From assembly GCA_947564735.1 (NCBI GenBank), contig CANOEC010000003.1:124001-188000 (forward strand): a stretch of 64,000 nucleotides of DNA, written 5' to 3'. Each line of letters opens with the position of its first letter. The first letter of the stretch is position 1. Below, in pieces: positions 41,502 through 51,169 of the stretch. The notes under the pieces were generated by a model that worked only from the letters and a program-made list of their open reading frames with translations, was not told the origin of the DNA and ran no database searches. Source of the stretch: an uncultured Lachnospiraceae bacterium. Lineage in GTDB: Bacteria > Bacillota > Clostridia > Lachnospirales > Lachnospiraceae. A program made the position numbers and the translations under genes.

Positions 41502-44369
41502 TTACTCGTCCGTTCCCTGTCTCATACGCTCCACATATGCCGTCACATCATCGTCCGCGTCTTCCAGCAGATACTTTTTACCATCCGAAGGTTTTCCGGG
41601 ACGATCGAGAAACACCTGTCTCAGTTCCTTTGCAACAGCCATGATTTCATCCTGCAATTCCCTTGCCGACACGCGTACCGCGCCTGCACCCATGATGATA
41701 AGCTGTTCCAGCCCATCGGATGTCGCCACCCTCACACGGTGCTTCCTGCCAATCTCATGCGTCACTTTCTCGATATACTGGTCCGCCGTCTCAGCTTCCT
41801 TCGTGTACACAACGTCAATGTTATGATATCGGACCGTGCTTCCGGGATTCCCCTTCACTTTATAAGCGTCAAAGACTAAGATAAGTCTCATCTTGCGGTA
41901 TCCCTGAAAATTACTCAGAATATCCATCAGTCTGCCCCGCGCACTGTCAAGATTCGTCTGCGCCAGTTCATTTAAGGAATCCCACGCAAATATAATATTA
42001 TACCCGTCCACCAGTAAATACTCTTCGTCTGTGCGGCTGTCATGGCTCTGTCCTGCCGTATTCCCTGCACGTGCCGCCCCACCCGCCGCTTTTCCTTCCG
42101 AATCGGGTTTCGATTGCCGCATAGGGCTCTCGCCTGCTCTTCTGGCGCGTATCGTCCTTGCCCAGCCCTGCTTCTTTCTTTCTTTTGTGCCGTATGTGCG
42201 GTTCATGATTTCATCAATCTCATCCTGTCCGATAACATCTGATATGCCGCCCGATTGCTTCCTGCCGCCAATTCTCGCATGCCCGTTTCTGATTTCCCCG
42301 CTTGTATTCTGTCCCTGTCCGGTGCTCCCTTCCGATGGCAGTCCTGAGCCTTCTTCGCCAGCATCTGTCCGCGTATATTGACCGTCCTTTGTCACATACG
42401 CAAGATGCATATATTCTTCCACCTGATCCCATTCCACCACGAATCCTGCTCCATGGGCACAAAACACGGAACTGCACGGATTATCCATATCTCGCTCCGC
42501 CTCGTAGCCTGTCGCCGCAATCACCGCCTCGGCATTATGACACGGCTCATATCCTTTTAATTCTGTATACAGTCTGCCCTTTCCGCCCGAATAAGCCAAC
42601 ACCTGCGCCTGATATCCCGCCATCTCGGACGCCGGAACCGTACCCGTAAGCACAGCATACTCTCCCTCCGTCCAAGGCGCGTCAAACTGTCCGCACTTCG
42701 CCTGCATATCGGTCATTCCGCGTCCAATCATCGCCGCCGGCAGTTCCAGTCTGAACGCATATACCGGCTCTAACAGTATATTCTGTGTCCGGCATAAACC
42801 CTGTCTGACGGCACGGTAAGTCGCCTGCCTGAAATCTCCGCCCTCCGTATGCTTCAAATGCGCACGCCCTGTCACAAGCGTAATCTGTATATCTGTGAGC
42901 GGTGAACCGGTCAAAACGCCCACATGCTCTTTTTCCTCCAAATGCGTCATAACAAGGCGCTGCCAGTTCCGGTCAAGCACATCCTCGCTGCAGTCTGTAC
43001 GAAACTGCAGTCCGCTGCCCGGCTCCCCCGGTTCCAAGAGCAAATGCACTTCCGCATAGTGTCTGAGGGGTTCGTAGTGTCCGACACCTTCCACTGCAGC
43101 CGTTATCGTCTCCTTATAGACAATGCTGCCCGTATCAAAAGTTACTTCCACGCCAAACCGGTCGGCAATCAGATTGCGCAGAATCTCAATCTGCACTTCG
43201 CCCATCAGCTGCACCTGAATCTCGCCAACCTGCGCCTTCCACACGATATGAAGCTGCGGCTCTTCCTCCTCAAGTTGACATAACATATTATACATCCGAT
43301 GCACATCGCATCCTTCCGGCAGTACAATACGATACGTCATCACAGGCTCAAGCACCGGAACCGTATTGCCTTCCTCCATCCCCAGCCCTTCCCCGCTGAA
43401 CGTAGATGCCGGACCCGTCAGGGCACAGACGCACCCTGCCGTTACTTCCTGCTCCACGCTATATTTATCGCCCGAATAAACCCGAATCTGATCCACTTTC
43501 TCTTCCGTCACGTTATCCGCCGCGCCCATGTCCGCAGCATACTTTCCACCGCGTCCATGTGTGGAGATTGTCTGTTTTACCTTAAGCGCACCGCCCGTAA
43601 TCTTCACATGCGTCAGCCGGTTTCCCTGCGCATCTCTGGAAATCTTATATACTCTCGCCCCGAATGACTCTTCATATAAAGGCATTCTCATATACATGGC
43701 TAACCCGTCCAATAATTCCGTAACCCCTTCCACCTTGAGCGCCGAACCAAAAAAGCACGGAAATACCTTGCGTTCTTTGACTAATTTTGTAATTTCTTCA
43801 TCTTCAATGGTATCCACACCATCCGTCGCAAGATACTGCGTAAGAATTTCTTCATCACATACCGCAATATCCTCAAAAAACGCCGCGTCCCGGCTGCCAA
43901 ACGCAACACACCGCTCATCCAGCTTTTCCTTCATCTCGCCCATAAGCCACTCTGCATCGGTATCCGGCTGATCCATCTTGTTGACAAAAAGAAATACCGG
44001 CACATGATATCTTGCAAGCAGCCGCCAGAGCGTAGAGACATGTCCCTGTATACCGTCCGCGCCGCTGATCACCAGCACCGCGTAGTCAAGTATCTGCAAA
44101 GTCCTCTCCATTTCCGCCGAAAAATCCACGTGCCCCGGCGTGTCCATCAGGGTAATTTCCATATCTTTCCAGCGTAGTACAGCCTGCTTGGAAAAAATCG
44201 TAATTCCCCGGTCCCGCTCCTGCCTGTCCGTGTCCAGAAAGGCGTCCTTGTGGTCTACCCGTCCCATTTTGCGTATACTGCCGCTTGTATATAATATGCT
44301 CTCCGCCAAAGTGGTCTTTCCGGCGTCCACATGCGCCAGAATCCCAACTACCAGTTTCTTGCTGCTCAT
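41502..44369 (-). CDS. TetM-like ribosomal GTPase fused to Rae1/YacP-type NYN nuclease domain
   Basis: A 955-aa protein with two halves. Residues 1-660 are a full elongation-factor-G-like GTPase nearest to ribosomal protection proteins: AHVDAGKT (12-19), RGITIF (54-59), DTPGH (76-80), NKMD (130-133), and a C-terminal LAYSGGKGRLYTELKGYEP. The domain IV loop that in TetM holds the Ser-Pro-Val tip reads HLKHTEGGDF (504-513), so tetracycline displacement is unlikely. After a Gly/Ser/Arg-rich linker, residues 781-955 match YacP/Rae1: LLVDGYNIIFAW (Asp788), LVFDAYKVKG (Asp834), KEAETADQYIE (Asp863) and VATSDGLEQ (Asp885). Rae1 is a ribosome-dependent mRNA endonuclease. The helicase gene follows at 38 bp. 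Confidence 0.93.
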   Translation of the reverse strand: MSSKKLVVGILAHVDAGKTTLAESILYTSGSIRKMGRVDHKDAFLDTDRQERDRGITIFSKQAVLRWKDMEITLMDTPGHVDFSAEMERTLQILDYAVLVISGADGIQGHVSTLWRLLARYHVPVFLFVNKMDQPDTDAEWLMGEMKEKLDERCVAFGSRDAAFFEDIAVCDEEILTQYLATDGVDTIEDEEITKLVKERKVFPCFFGSALKVEGVTELLDGLAMYMRMPLYEESFGARVYKISRDAQGNRLTHVKITGGALKVKQTISTHGRGGKYAADMGAADNVTEEKVDQIRVYSGDKYSVEQEVTAGCVCALTGPASTFSGEGLGMEEGNTVPVLEPVMTYRIVLPEGCDVHRMYNMLCQLEEEEPQLHIVWKAQVGEIQVQLMGEVQIEILRNLIADRFGVEVTFDTGSIVYKETITAAVEGVGHYEPLRHYAEVHLLLEPGEPGSGLQFRTDCSEDVLDRNWQRLVMTHLEEKEHVGVLTGSPLTDIQITLVTGRAHLKHTEGGDFRQATYRAVRQGLCRTQNILLEPVYAFRLELPAAMIGRGMTDMQAKCGQFDAPWTEGEYAVLTGTVPASEMAGYQAQVLAYSGGKGRLYTELKGYEPCHNAEAVIAATGYEAERDMDNPCSSVFCAHGAGFVVEWDQVEEYMHLAYVTKDGQYTRTDAGEEGSGLPSEGSTGQGQNTSGEIRNGHARIGGRKQSGGISDVIGQDEIDEIMNRTYGTKERKKQGWARTIRARRAGESPMRQSKPDSEGKAAGGAARAGNTAGQSHDSRTDEEYLLVDGYNIIFAWDSLNELAQTNLDSARGRLMDILSNFQGYRKMRLILVFDAYKVKGNPGSTVRYHNIDVVYTKEAETADQYIEKVTHEIGRKHRVRVATSDGLEQLIIMGAGAVRVSARELQDEIMAVAKELRQVFLDRPGKPSDGKKYLLEDADDDVTAYVERMRQGTDE

Positions 44370-44457
44370 CCTGCATTCCTTCTATGAAAAATCATTAAAT
44401 TCCTTATATGATAACATCTGTTCTTATATGGAACATGATATCAACGCGCCTGTCAGT

Positions 44458-45222
44458 TTACATAATTCTTCCAATCATCCCAATTGTAAGAACACTGGAC
44501 AATTCACACAGGCATAAGAAATATCCTGTCAGTTCATCCGTAACGCCGCCAAATCGTCTCTTAGACATATAGTAATAGTAAGTCCACACCCACATCGCCG
44601 CCAGCGACATCACAGCGCCGATTACCGGCTGAATCAGTACCGCGCTGACAAAGGAAACCGCCAGAAGCGTAACCAGCACGATACGCACCTTCCTCTTGTC
44701 CGGGACAAAAGAAGCCTTCCGCGCACCTTCCTCCTTTGCCGCCGGAAACCAAACCAGACTCATACCGCTTAAAATCCTTGCTATCACATAACTAAGCCCC
44801 AGCAAAAGAAGCTGATTTTCTTTCCAGATTAAGGTCAGCCCTGCCGCATAAAGCATCCCAAAAGAAATTGCCGCAATCACGGAAAAATCACTTGTACGCG
44901 CCTCTTGCAACAGCTCAGGCTTCCTCTCCATCTTCCCATATGATTGCAGGATGTCTATGGTATGCATAAATCCACTGAAATGAATGCCGCCAGTGACAAT
45001 CACCGGGATTACCGTCCCCACCAGCGCGAAACAGACCTGCCCAAATCCGCACGCTTCGCAGATTCTGCTCCAAAAAAAGAGCAGTATCCCTATCACAAGC
45101 CCCGGCACCGGCATAAAGCAGAGCGTATACTTCGCATTTTTCTCATAGCGCGCTGCGTTTGGCATCGGAATCTTAGAGTATGTGGCGAGCGCCGTCATAA
45201 AACTATTGATGATTGACTGCAT
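44458..45222 (-). CDS. CobS-like adenosylcobinamide-GDP ribazoletransferase with altered motif
   Basis: A 254-aa membrane protein following the CobS layout (late cobalamin assembly: joining adenosylcobinamide-GDP and ribazole). N-terminal FMTALATYSKIPMP and C-terminal KRRFGGVTDELTGY match the family. The catalytic-type motif normally reads GG-x-H-x-D-G-x-x-D-T, but here it is GGIHFSGFMHTIDIL (78-92), with Ser83 and His87 in place of the Asp residues. No other cobalamin gene lies in the window. It begins just after the GH26 stop (ATG at 45222 with GGGAG; GTG at 45231 possible). It could be a degraded or repurposed enzyme. Confidence 0.82.
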   Translation of the reverse strand: MQSIINSFMTALATYSKIPMPNAARYEKNAKYTLCFMPVPGLVIGILLFFWSRICEACGFGQVCFALVGTVIPVIVTGGIHFSGFMHTIDILQSYGKMERKPELLQEARTSDFSVIAAISFGMLYAAGLTLIWKENQLLLLGLSYVIARILSGMSLVWFPAAKEEGARKASFVPDKRKVRIVLVTLLAVSFVSAVLIQPVIGAVMSLAAMWVWTYYYYMSKRRFGGVTDELTGYFLCLCELSSVLTIGMIGRIM

Positions 45223-45227
45223 AAATG

Positions 45228-46178
45228 TCACTCCCGTATCTTCGCCGGATATGTTACCGCATATGGACTGTCATATATCTCGCAAAGCGCCTCGTGACTG
45301 TTAAATTCCTCCGTCATTACAAATCCCTTGCTCCACGTCATATAATAACACCACGGTACACGGCTTCCCTCAAGCTGCCGGATGTCCGGAAGAATACCAA
45401 TCTCCGCCAAAGCCACCGGCTTTTTTGCCTGTGTAATCGAAATCAGTTCCTCATATTCCCTGCGATAATCCGTCTTCGTTCCTTTTTCGGCATATAAATC
45501 CCGCGAAATGATATCTACGACGTCATCGCCCGGATATCCCTCCTTAAGCGGACAGTTCCATACCCACAGCAGATTGTCCAAATGATGCACATTCACGAAA
45601 TGCTCGTACATTAACCGGTATAATCCTGCCGCCACCGCCGGACCCTTTCTGCCCCACCAGAACCACTCTCCCTCGGATTCGTGAAAAGGACGCCACAATA
45701 TCGGGATATCCTCGTCCAAAAATGGCTTTAAGTATCCTGCCATCTCATCCATGTCATGATAAAAGGCTTCCCGCTCCGCCGTACCGTCATAAAACACTCT
45801 TTCCGGGTCAAACTCCGTCTTCTCGGCATAAAAGCTCTTGTCCCATCCGCCAAGGGGTGAAAACCAGTGCCATGTAAAGGCGACAATACCGCCTTTTTTT
45901 CCAAATTCCCTTGCATGTTCCAGCGTATTGCGGTTCTCATCTATCTCAACCCGACAGTGCTCGTCTCCTGTCTCATATCGGATATTGGGAGAATAGGCAA
46001 GCAGCTCAAATCCACGAAGCGCCGGCTCCTTGCCGGTAATCTCCCGGATTTTATCAATTTCCTCCATCGCGGCCGTCTGGGTATGCTGACCCGTGACGAT
46101 TTGCCGCCCTCCAATTTCTGTCAGGTATTGTAACAATTTCTTAGCATGACATGTCGCCTGTGGATTCACCGGTGCCAT
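45228..46178 (-). CDS. Glycoside hydrolase family 26 (beta-mannanase-type), intracellular
   Basis: A 316-aa GH26 enzyme. The acid/base Glu167 is in LWRPFHESEGEWFWWG and the nucleophile Glu259 in VALAEIG; FTWHWFSPLGGWDKSFY is another family signature. GH26 enzymes cleave beta-mannans and related beta-1,4 or 1,3 links. There is no signal peptide, so it acts on imported oligosaccharides inside the cell. GGGATAGG precedes the ATG. The CobS-like gene follows with a 5-bp gap or overlap. A leader hairpin (ACGGGA / TCCCGT) lies upstream at about 46223-46253. Confidence 0.9.
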   Translation of the reverse strand: MAPVNPQATCHAKKLLQYLTEIGGRQIVTGQHTQTAAMEEIDKIREITGKEPALRGFELLAYSPNIRYETGDEHCRVEIDENRNTLEHAREFGKKGGIVAFTWHWFSPLGGWDKSFYAEKTEFDPERVFYDGTAEREAFYHDMDEMAGYLKPFLDEDIPILWRPFHESEGEWFWWGRKGPAVAAGLYRLMYEHFVNVHHLDNLLWVWNCPLKEGYPGDDVVDIISRDLYAEKGTKTDYRREYEELISITQAKKPVALAEIGILPDIRQLEGSRVPWCYYMTWSKGFVMTEEFNSHEALCEIYDSPYAVTYPAKIRE

Positions 46179-46365
46179 ATAAATACCTATCCCTTTCTGT
46201 ATTGCAAACCATCAATTTTCTACGGGAACTGGTTATCAACAGCTATCCCGTAAAATCTTCTCAACCTAGTATATCATTTCTCTAAGGTGAAATCATCTTT
46301 TTTATGTGAGATTTTATCAGCCCATCTTACCAGCCTGCATCGTTATCACGCTTAGACCACAGCTC

Positions 46366-47040
46366 CTACAGACTCCCTAAATTGCTCTCCTGTTTTTCAT
46401 AAACCTCATTCCACTCTTCTTCTGTCAACCGATCCGTATGCCATTCCATGCCATAATCGTCCTTAGAAGGAAGCATTTTGTTTGACAAATACTGACATCC
46501 GCCGTCCTGCATGGGACGTACCACCACCTCATGGGTATACGCCTTGGAGGTTCCCTCACCGGGATATACCGCATTGACGCTGAGCGTGACCGTTCCGTCA
46601 TCGTTTTCGGCATAACCGACCACTTCCGGATAGGGAATATTGGTGTATTCTGCTTCATAGAATCCCCTCGAACGGTACTCGTACACTTTCTTTTCGGGTA
46701 AATACCTTGTGTGGGAACGTATTCTCTCCCTGTCCACAGGAAGATATTCCATAAGCACGCCTTCAAATTCCTCCTGCGGAATCTGATATACCGTTCCGAC
46801 ACTGATATTTTCATCCGGCAAATAGGGAACCGTCCGTCCGTTTCTCATAGCATAGAAGCAGTCAAACGCGTCATAGAAATCCAGTTCGCCGAAATCTTCC
46901 ACGTTCCAGTCACACAGAAACATATTATTCCTCCCATAACCTACGGGAAGCATGTAAAGCCGGTTTAGTTCCCTGCACTTACTATCTAACGGCTCCACCC
47001 GCATGGCTGTCACTTCCGGCACATCGCTCATCGTAAGCAC
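46366..47040 (-). pseudogene. C-terminal part of a frameshifted DUF6070-like lipoprotein gene
   Basis: A 224-residue frame starting from an internal codon. Its reading frame stays open upstream to about 47130, encoding YHADTWQYTAEGYLIFTGSS before it, and there it abuts the frame of the next entry. The two pieces join if one base is added in the G run near 47126-47135. The product is a secreted beta-rich protein (VGYAENDDGTVTLSVNAVYPG) ending YEKQESNLGSL. It matches my memory of DUF6070, a Lachnospiraceae lipoprotein family of about 400 residues. Either a real frameshift or a sequencing error. Function unknown. Confidence 0.7.
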
Positions 47041-47120
47041 ATAGGACTGCGCAGAATAGGAACTGCCGGTAAAAATCAGATATCCTTCCGCCGTATACTG
47101 CCATGTATCGGCATGATAGC

Positions 47121-47648
47121 TTACCGCCCCGCTTTTTCAAAACATTCGTTATTATATTGGTAGTATTCTTTGATAACTTCCACTTGTCCGCTTTCCGTGT
47201 ATAAATAATACCCATATAATTTCTCCGGCGTTTCAAGTACCAGAATCGTCACCTCGGCTCCTTTTGACTGCTCCACCGCGTTGCAAAACGATAATACCCG
47301 TTCTCTCTGTGTCATGTCAATCTGATTCTTACTGTCTATCGCCGGGTAACCCTGTTCTCCGAGTCTTTGAATGATGATCTGCATCATTTCCGTATACTGC
47401 ATTTCTTCCACTGTATGAGAAGCCGTCTCTTCGGCATAAATATCTTGACAGAGTTTCAGGACATCATCCGTATCCACGGTGTTCTCCCTATCTACAATAC
47501 TATCCGTATCTATAGTATCCTCCGCCACACGCAAGGAATCTTGACTCTGTTCGGTTTCTTTACCCGCATCCGTCTGCACGCCGCATCCTGCCGCCCATAG
47601 TATACATATAGACAGCGCTATGGATAACATATGCTTTTTCATAATCAA
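47121..47648 (-). CDS. N-terminal part of a frameshifted DUF6070-like lipoprotein
   Basis: 175 residues with a lipoprotein signal (LSIALSICILWAAGCG, Cys about 22), a Ser/Asp-rich linker with TIDTDSIVDRENTVDTDD, and a folded part ending VIKEYYQYNNECFEKAGR. The protein stops just where the next frame (entry above) takes over in the same direction, so it is likely the first half of one broken gene of about 420 codons. A ribosome site (GGGAGGTTGATT) precedes the ATG. The protein would be on the outer membrane face if expressed. Confidence 0.75.
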   Translation of the reverse strand: MIMKKHMLSIALSICILWAAGCGVQTDAGKETEQSQDSLRVAEDTIDTDSIVDRENTVDTDDVLKLCQDIYAEETASHTVEEMQYTEMMQIIIQRLGEQGYPAIDSKNQIDMTQRERVLSFCNAVEQSKGAEVTILVLETPEKLYGYYLYTESGQVEVIKEYYQYNNECFEKAGR

Positions 47649-47686
47649 CCTCCCTGCCTGCCAACTGTTGTCACGGATATCATATC

Positions 47687-47730
47687 AAAAAGAGGCTCCC
47701 CCAGCAACATGCCTTAGAAGAACCTCTTTC
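47687..47730 (-). terminator. Terminator after the MacB-type permease gene
   Basis: On the minus strand AAAGAGG ... CCTCTTTTT, a 7-bp outer stem with a large loop and T tail. A second hairpin (TCTCTTGG / CCAAGAGA) lies at 47753-47774, closer to the gene. Confidence 0.65.
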
Positions 47731-47799
47731 AAATATACTGACTAACCTCTTTTCTCTTGGACGCTGCCAAGAGATAATCTGCTTCTTGTTTCTTGCTCC

Positions 47800-50481
47800 T
47801 TACTCCTCCCTCAGCCGCTCCACAATACTCTTTTTTCCAAGCTTCCTATATGCCGTCACCGGCGCAGCCACCGCCACCAGCATCAGAACCGGAATCATCA
47901 TCACAAACGACCAGATTTGAAACCGATACTCGAAGAACAGAAGCACATGATTTAATGCATTTACCGTCAGATAGGACAACACACTCCCCACAACCAGACT
48001 GATGCCACCTGCAATCACGATGTATCCGCAGCCTTCACAGACCAGTGTCTTCTGAAGCTGTTCATCCGTCATGCCGATGCTTTGCAGCATGGCAAACTCG
48101 CGTCTCCTAGAAATAACGCCTGTTACGACTGCATTGATGAAATTCAGGATGCCGATGAATGCAATCACAGCGGCAAGGGATATGCCGACGACGGCGATCA
48201 CCGTCACCATATTGTCAAACTCCTTGCGCAGATTGTCTTTCGTCACATAACCCATCGTCGCATGGCTGTCCGTGTATGACTTGACCGCCGCCTCGAACAC
48301 TGCCTGCTCTTCCTCGCTGACTTCGTAAGATACCATAAACCGCTGCCAGCCCTGCTGCATCCCTTCATCGCCGCTTTGCTGCTCTGATCCCGCAATATCC
48401 GCCTCCGTAAGCGGCAGTACCACATCGCATGCATTTGCGCTGTATCGATGCAGATTCATACTGTCGGGAATCTCGACGATCGCCATCACCTCATACTCTT
48501 TTTCCTCCATATTCTCGTAGATGACATCAACCGTCTCCCCTGCCTCGTTCGTAACCTCGCGCCATGTAGAATTTTCGGTAAACATTTCCAACGTCACCTT
48601 ATCCCCCGGATGATAGATATGGTCTTCCACAGGTAACCAGTCGCCCCCAAGAATCTGTGTCAGCAGAACATAATCCCCCGTCCGGAATTTCTCAATATCC
48701 AACGTTCCGTCAAGCACCTTTAACTGTGACAGCAGCCCGTCGTCATATCCGTAGAAATATCCGTTCATCGCCTTTTCTCCCCGCATGATCAGCTCAAGAT
48801 TCGCATCACTGTGTCCATCCCGTCGCAGTTTTCCCTCTGCATCCAGCTTCTGAAGCTGCTTGCGCGCCTGCTCATCCATCTGCAGATTGGTTCTGCGTAA
48901 GTAGGTCCACATTTCCCACCGCTCCTCGATGCCTGCCTGTTTATCTGCCAGCGCCAGATATGCCGGGTCGATCTCCACCACGCCGCTGCGCGGTGACCCG
49001 GATGTGAGATTGATATTCCCCAGCATGAAATCGCCCACAATCCTCTGTTCCATAAACTGCTCAATCCGAAAGCTTCCCACCGCAGTCATAATGATTGACA
49101 GCAGAATCATGCTGAATGAAATCGCCGCTATGACAACAAACGTGGTGCGTTTGTTTCTTCCCAGATTGGATACTGCCATGGAGACCACACCGAATCTCCT
49201 GCGTTCGGTGTGCCGCTTCTTTTTTCTTCCTGCGGTCTTGCCCGAAGGATTGGCTTCCGTATACTTGACCGCTTCCACCGGTGAAATGCTTCCCGCAATC
49301 TTAGCGGGCCTACGGCTGCTCAAAAAGACCGTCAACGCCGAAAACGCAGCGCTGAAGACCAAAATCCACGGATTGAACCGCAAGGAGACATCCACGCCCG
49401 AATAATCTGAGAAGCTCAGCATAAACGGCAGTGCACATTTTCCAACCCCAAAGCCGGTAGCCATTCCAATCGGGATGCCGATGACTGACAATAATAACGC
49501 CTGTCGTCTCACCAGCCTGCGAAGCTGCCTTGTCGTCGTCCCGATGGTCTTGAGCAGACCGTAGAATCTGATATCGCTGATGACGGAAATCTGAAAAATA
49601 TTATAGATAATCAGATAACCTGTCACCAGAATGACGAAAACCGCACTACACAAAATCACTATCGTAAAGGGATCCGCTGCCTCCACGCGGCTGCTCATAT
49701 ACGCCCAGTTGACACCGTACTCAAGTTCCGCGCCCGGCTCATACCCGGCATTCCGTATGACTGTCTGTATCTTTTCCTCCAGATTGGAGGCGTTATCAAA
49801 GAAAAGATTGCCGGCATACAAACCCACATCCCGGTCTTCCGGGTGTTCTTCCTGCCATCTTAAGAAATCTTCGTCCGTAAGCGAGCCCTTGATTCGCTCC
49901 CAGTAACCTGCCGATACGAAAAGTTCACTGGCATGTGACACATAATCGCCCTCATACCAGCCGCTTACCACGAACTCATCTTCTATCGTCTTGTCCATAA
50001 AGCGGAAGGTCAGCGGTATCTTCTCCCCCAGCGCATAGGGCAGATCCAATTCATCGAACACAAACGTGTTCACCACAATTTCATTCTCCGCCACTGGAAG
50101 ATGCCCCTCTTTCAGTTCGATGAACATATCGTACAGCGCATCCTCCTTAGGCAGATAGCGGATTTCCGCCTGCCATTTCACAAGATTATCCGCTATTCCA
50201 ATAAAAATATCATAACTGCTCTTTACCACCGCAGGGTCAGCAGCCACCTTCTCATACTGCTTTCTTGTGGCGCCTTTTAAGCCTGCATGGAATCTGCCGC
50301 CCACTTCCCGCATCGTACTTTCCTGCGCTGTCTGCATGGTGCCGCTCATCAGAGAAAAGACCGCCGTAAACAAAAGCCCTGTCAGTGCGATTGCCGCTAC
50401 CGCAAAAAGATTCCGCATACGGTTATTCTTAAGACTGCGGTCCGACAATTTCCGGATTGCAGCGCCGTTATTATTCTTCAT
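47800..50481 (-). CDS. FtsX/MacB-type ABC transporter permease
   Basis: An 893-aa permease with two FtsX-type membrane blocks: one helix after the N-terminus (LFAVAAIALTGLLFTAVFSL), three in the middle (about 275-400), a second signal-like helix (TTFVVIAAISFSMILLSII) and three more at the end (VITVIAVVGISLAAVIAFIGILN onward). Large extracytoplasmic domains follow the first and fifth helices. The domain motif YGLLKTIGTTTRQLRRLVRRQ is the coupling helix region. The start at 50481 follows GGGAGGTGG and overlaps the ATPase gene by 11 bp. With the adjacent two-component system it resembles peptide-antibiotic sensing and detoxifying modules, but the substrate is unknown. Confidence 0.92.
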   Translation of the reverse strand: MKNNNGAAIRKLSDRSLKNNRMRNLFAVAAIALTGLLFTAVFSLMSGTMQTAQESTMREVGGRFHAGLKGATRKQYEKVAADPAVVKSSYDIFIGIADNLVKWQAEIRYLPKEDALYDMFIELKEGHLPVAENEIVVNTFVFDELDLPYALGEKIPLTFRFMDKTIEDEFVVSGWYEGDYVSHASELFVSAGYWERIKGSLTDEDFLRWQEEHPEDRDVGLYAGNLFFDNASNLEEKIQTVIRNAGYEPGAELEYGVNWAYMSSRVEAADPFTIVILCSAVFVILVTGYLIIYNIFQISVISDIRFYGLLKTIGTTTRQLRRLVRRQALLLSVIGIPIGMATGFGVGKCALPFMLSFSDYSGVDVSLRFNPWILVFSAAFSALTVFLSSRRPAKIAGSISPVEAVKYTEANPSGKTAGRKKKRHTERRRFGVVSMAVSNLGRNKRTTFVVIAAISFSMILLSIIMTAVGSFRIEQFMEQRIVGDFMLGNINLTSGSPRSGVVEIDPAYLALADKQAGIEERWEMWTYLRRTNLQMDEQARKQLQKLDAEGKLRRDGHSDANLELIMRGEKAMNGYFYGYDDGLLSQLKVLDGTLDIEKFRTGDYVLLTQILGGDWLPVEDHIYHPGDKVTLEMFTENSTWREVTNEAGETVDVIYENMEEKEYEVMAIVEIPDSMNLHRYSANACDVVLPLTEADIAGSEQQSGDEGMQQGWQRFMVSYEVSEEEQAVFEAAVKSYTDSHATMGYVTKDNLRKEFDNMVTVIAVVGISLAAVIAFIGILNFINAVVTGVISRRREFAMLQSIGMTDEQLQKTLVCEGCGYIVIAGGISLVVGSVLSYLTVNALNHVLLFFEYRFQIWSFVMMIPVLMLVAVAAPVTAYRKLGKKSIVERLREE

Positions 50482-51169
50482 GAACGCCACCTCCCTGCAC
50501 GCAGTCATCCACAATCCTGCCGTCTTCTATATGAATGACCCTGTCGCAAAGCTGTGCCAGCGCTTCATTGTGCGTAATCATCACAATTGTCTGGTGGAAC
50601 TGTCCGCTGGTCAGCTTGAGAAGGCCCAGCACCTCCTGCGTCGTCTTGCTGTCCAGATTGCCGGTCGGCTCGTCGGCAAGGATAATCGCCGGTTTTGTCA
50701 CGAGTGCACGGGCAATCGCGACTCTCTGCTGCTGTCCGCCCGAAAGCTGCCCCGGAAGATTATCCAGCTTGCTTTCTAAGCCAAGGGTGTGCACAATACT
50801 TTGCACAAAGGACTGATCCGCATTTCTTCCGTCCAGTTGAAGGGGTAAAACAATATTTTCATATACACTCAATATTGGCACCAGATTATAGCTTTGAAAA
50901 ACAAATCCAATCTGTCTTCTCCGGAAAATCGTTAAATCCCGCTCCTTCAACCCAAAAATCTTCTTGCCTGCCACCGTCACCGTGCCGGACGTCGCATAAT
51001 CGAGTCCTCCTAACATGTGCAGAAGCGTGGACTTACCGGACCCGGAAGTTCCCACAACTGCGGCAAATTCACCCTCCTCTATGGACAAATTGATACCGTC
51101 AAGTGCTTTGACCTGCGTATCGCCGCTTCCGTAATATTTTTTTAAATCATGGGTCTCTAAGATTTTCAT
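50471..51169 (-). CDS. MacB/LolD-type ABC transporter ATPase
   Basis: A 232-aa ATP-binding protein, partner of the FtsX-type permease that it overlaps. Walker [11 protein letters not shown]-loop in [12 protein letters not shown], signature LSGGQQQR, Walker [13 protein letters not shown] and switch His in VMITHN are all intact. The start at 51169 ([13 protein letters not shown]) follows AGGAGTGCT. Proteins of this class power mechanotransmission rather than direct transport in many cases. Confidence 0.95.
   Translation of the reverse strand: MKILETHDLKKYYGSGDTQVKALDGINLSIEEGEFAAVVGTSGSGKSTLLHMLGGLDYATSGTVTVAGKKIFGLKERDLTIFRRRQIGFVFQSYNLVPILSVYENIVLPLQLDGRNADQSFVQSIVHTLGLESKLDNLPGQLSGGQQQRVAIARALVTKPAIILADEPTGNLDSKTTQEVLGLLKLTSGQFHQTIVMITHNEALAQLCDRVIHIEDGRIVDDCVQGGGVHEE

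Noticed and set aside
41502-44369. Tetracycline resistance gene of the TetM class
   Set aside because: The GTPase core is TetM-like, but the domain IV tip is different and a nuclease domain is fused, so a resistance role is not supported.
46982-47236. Minus-strand 84-codon frame bridging the two lipoprotein halves
   Set aside because: It is the third frame of the broken gene and encodes nothing like the family; the frameshift explanation is simpler.
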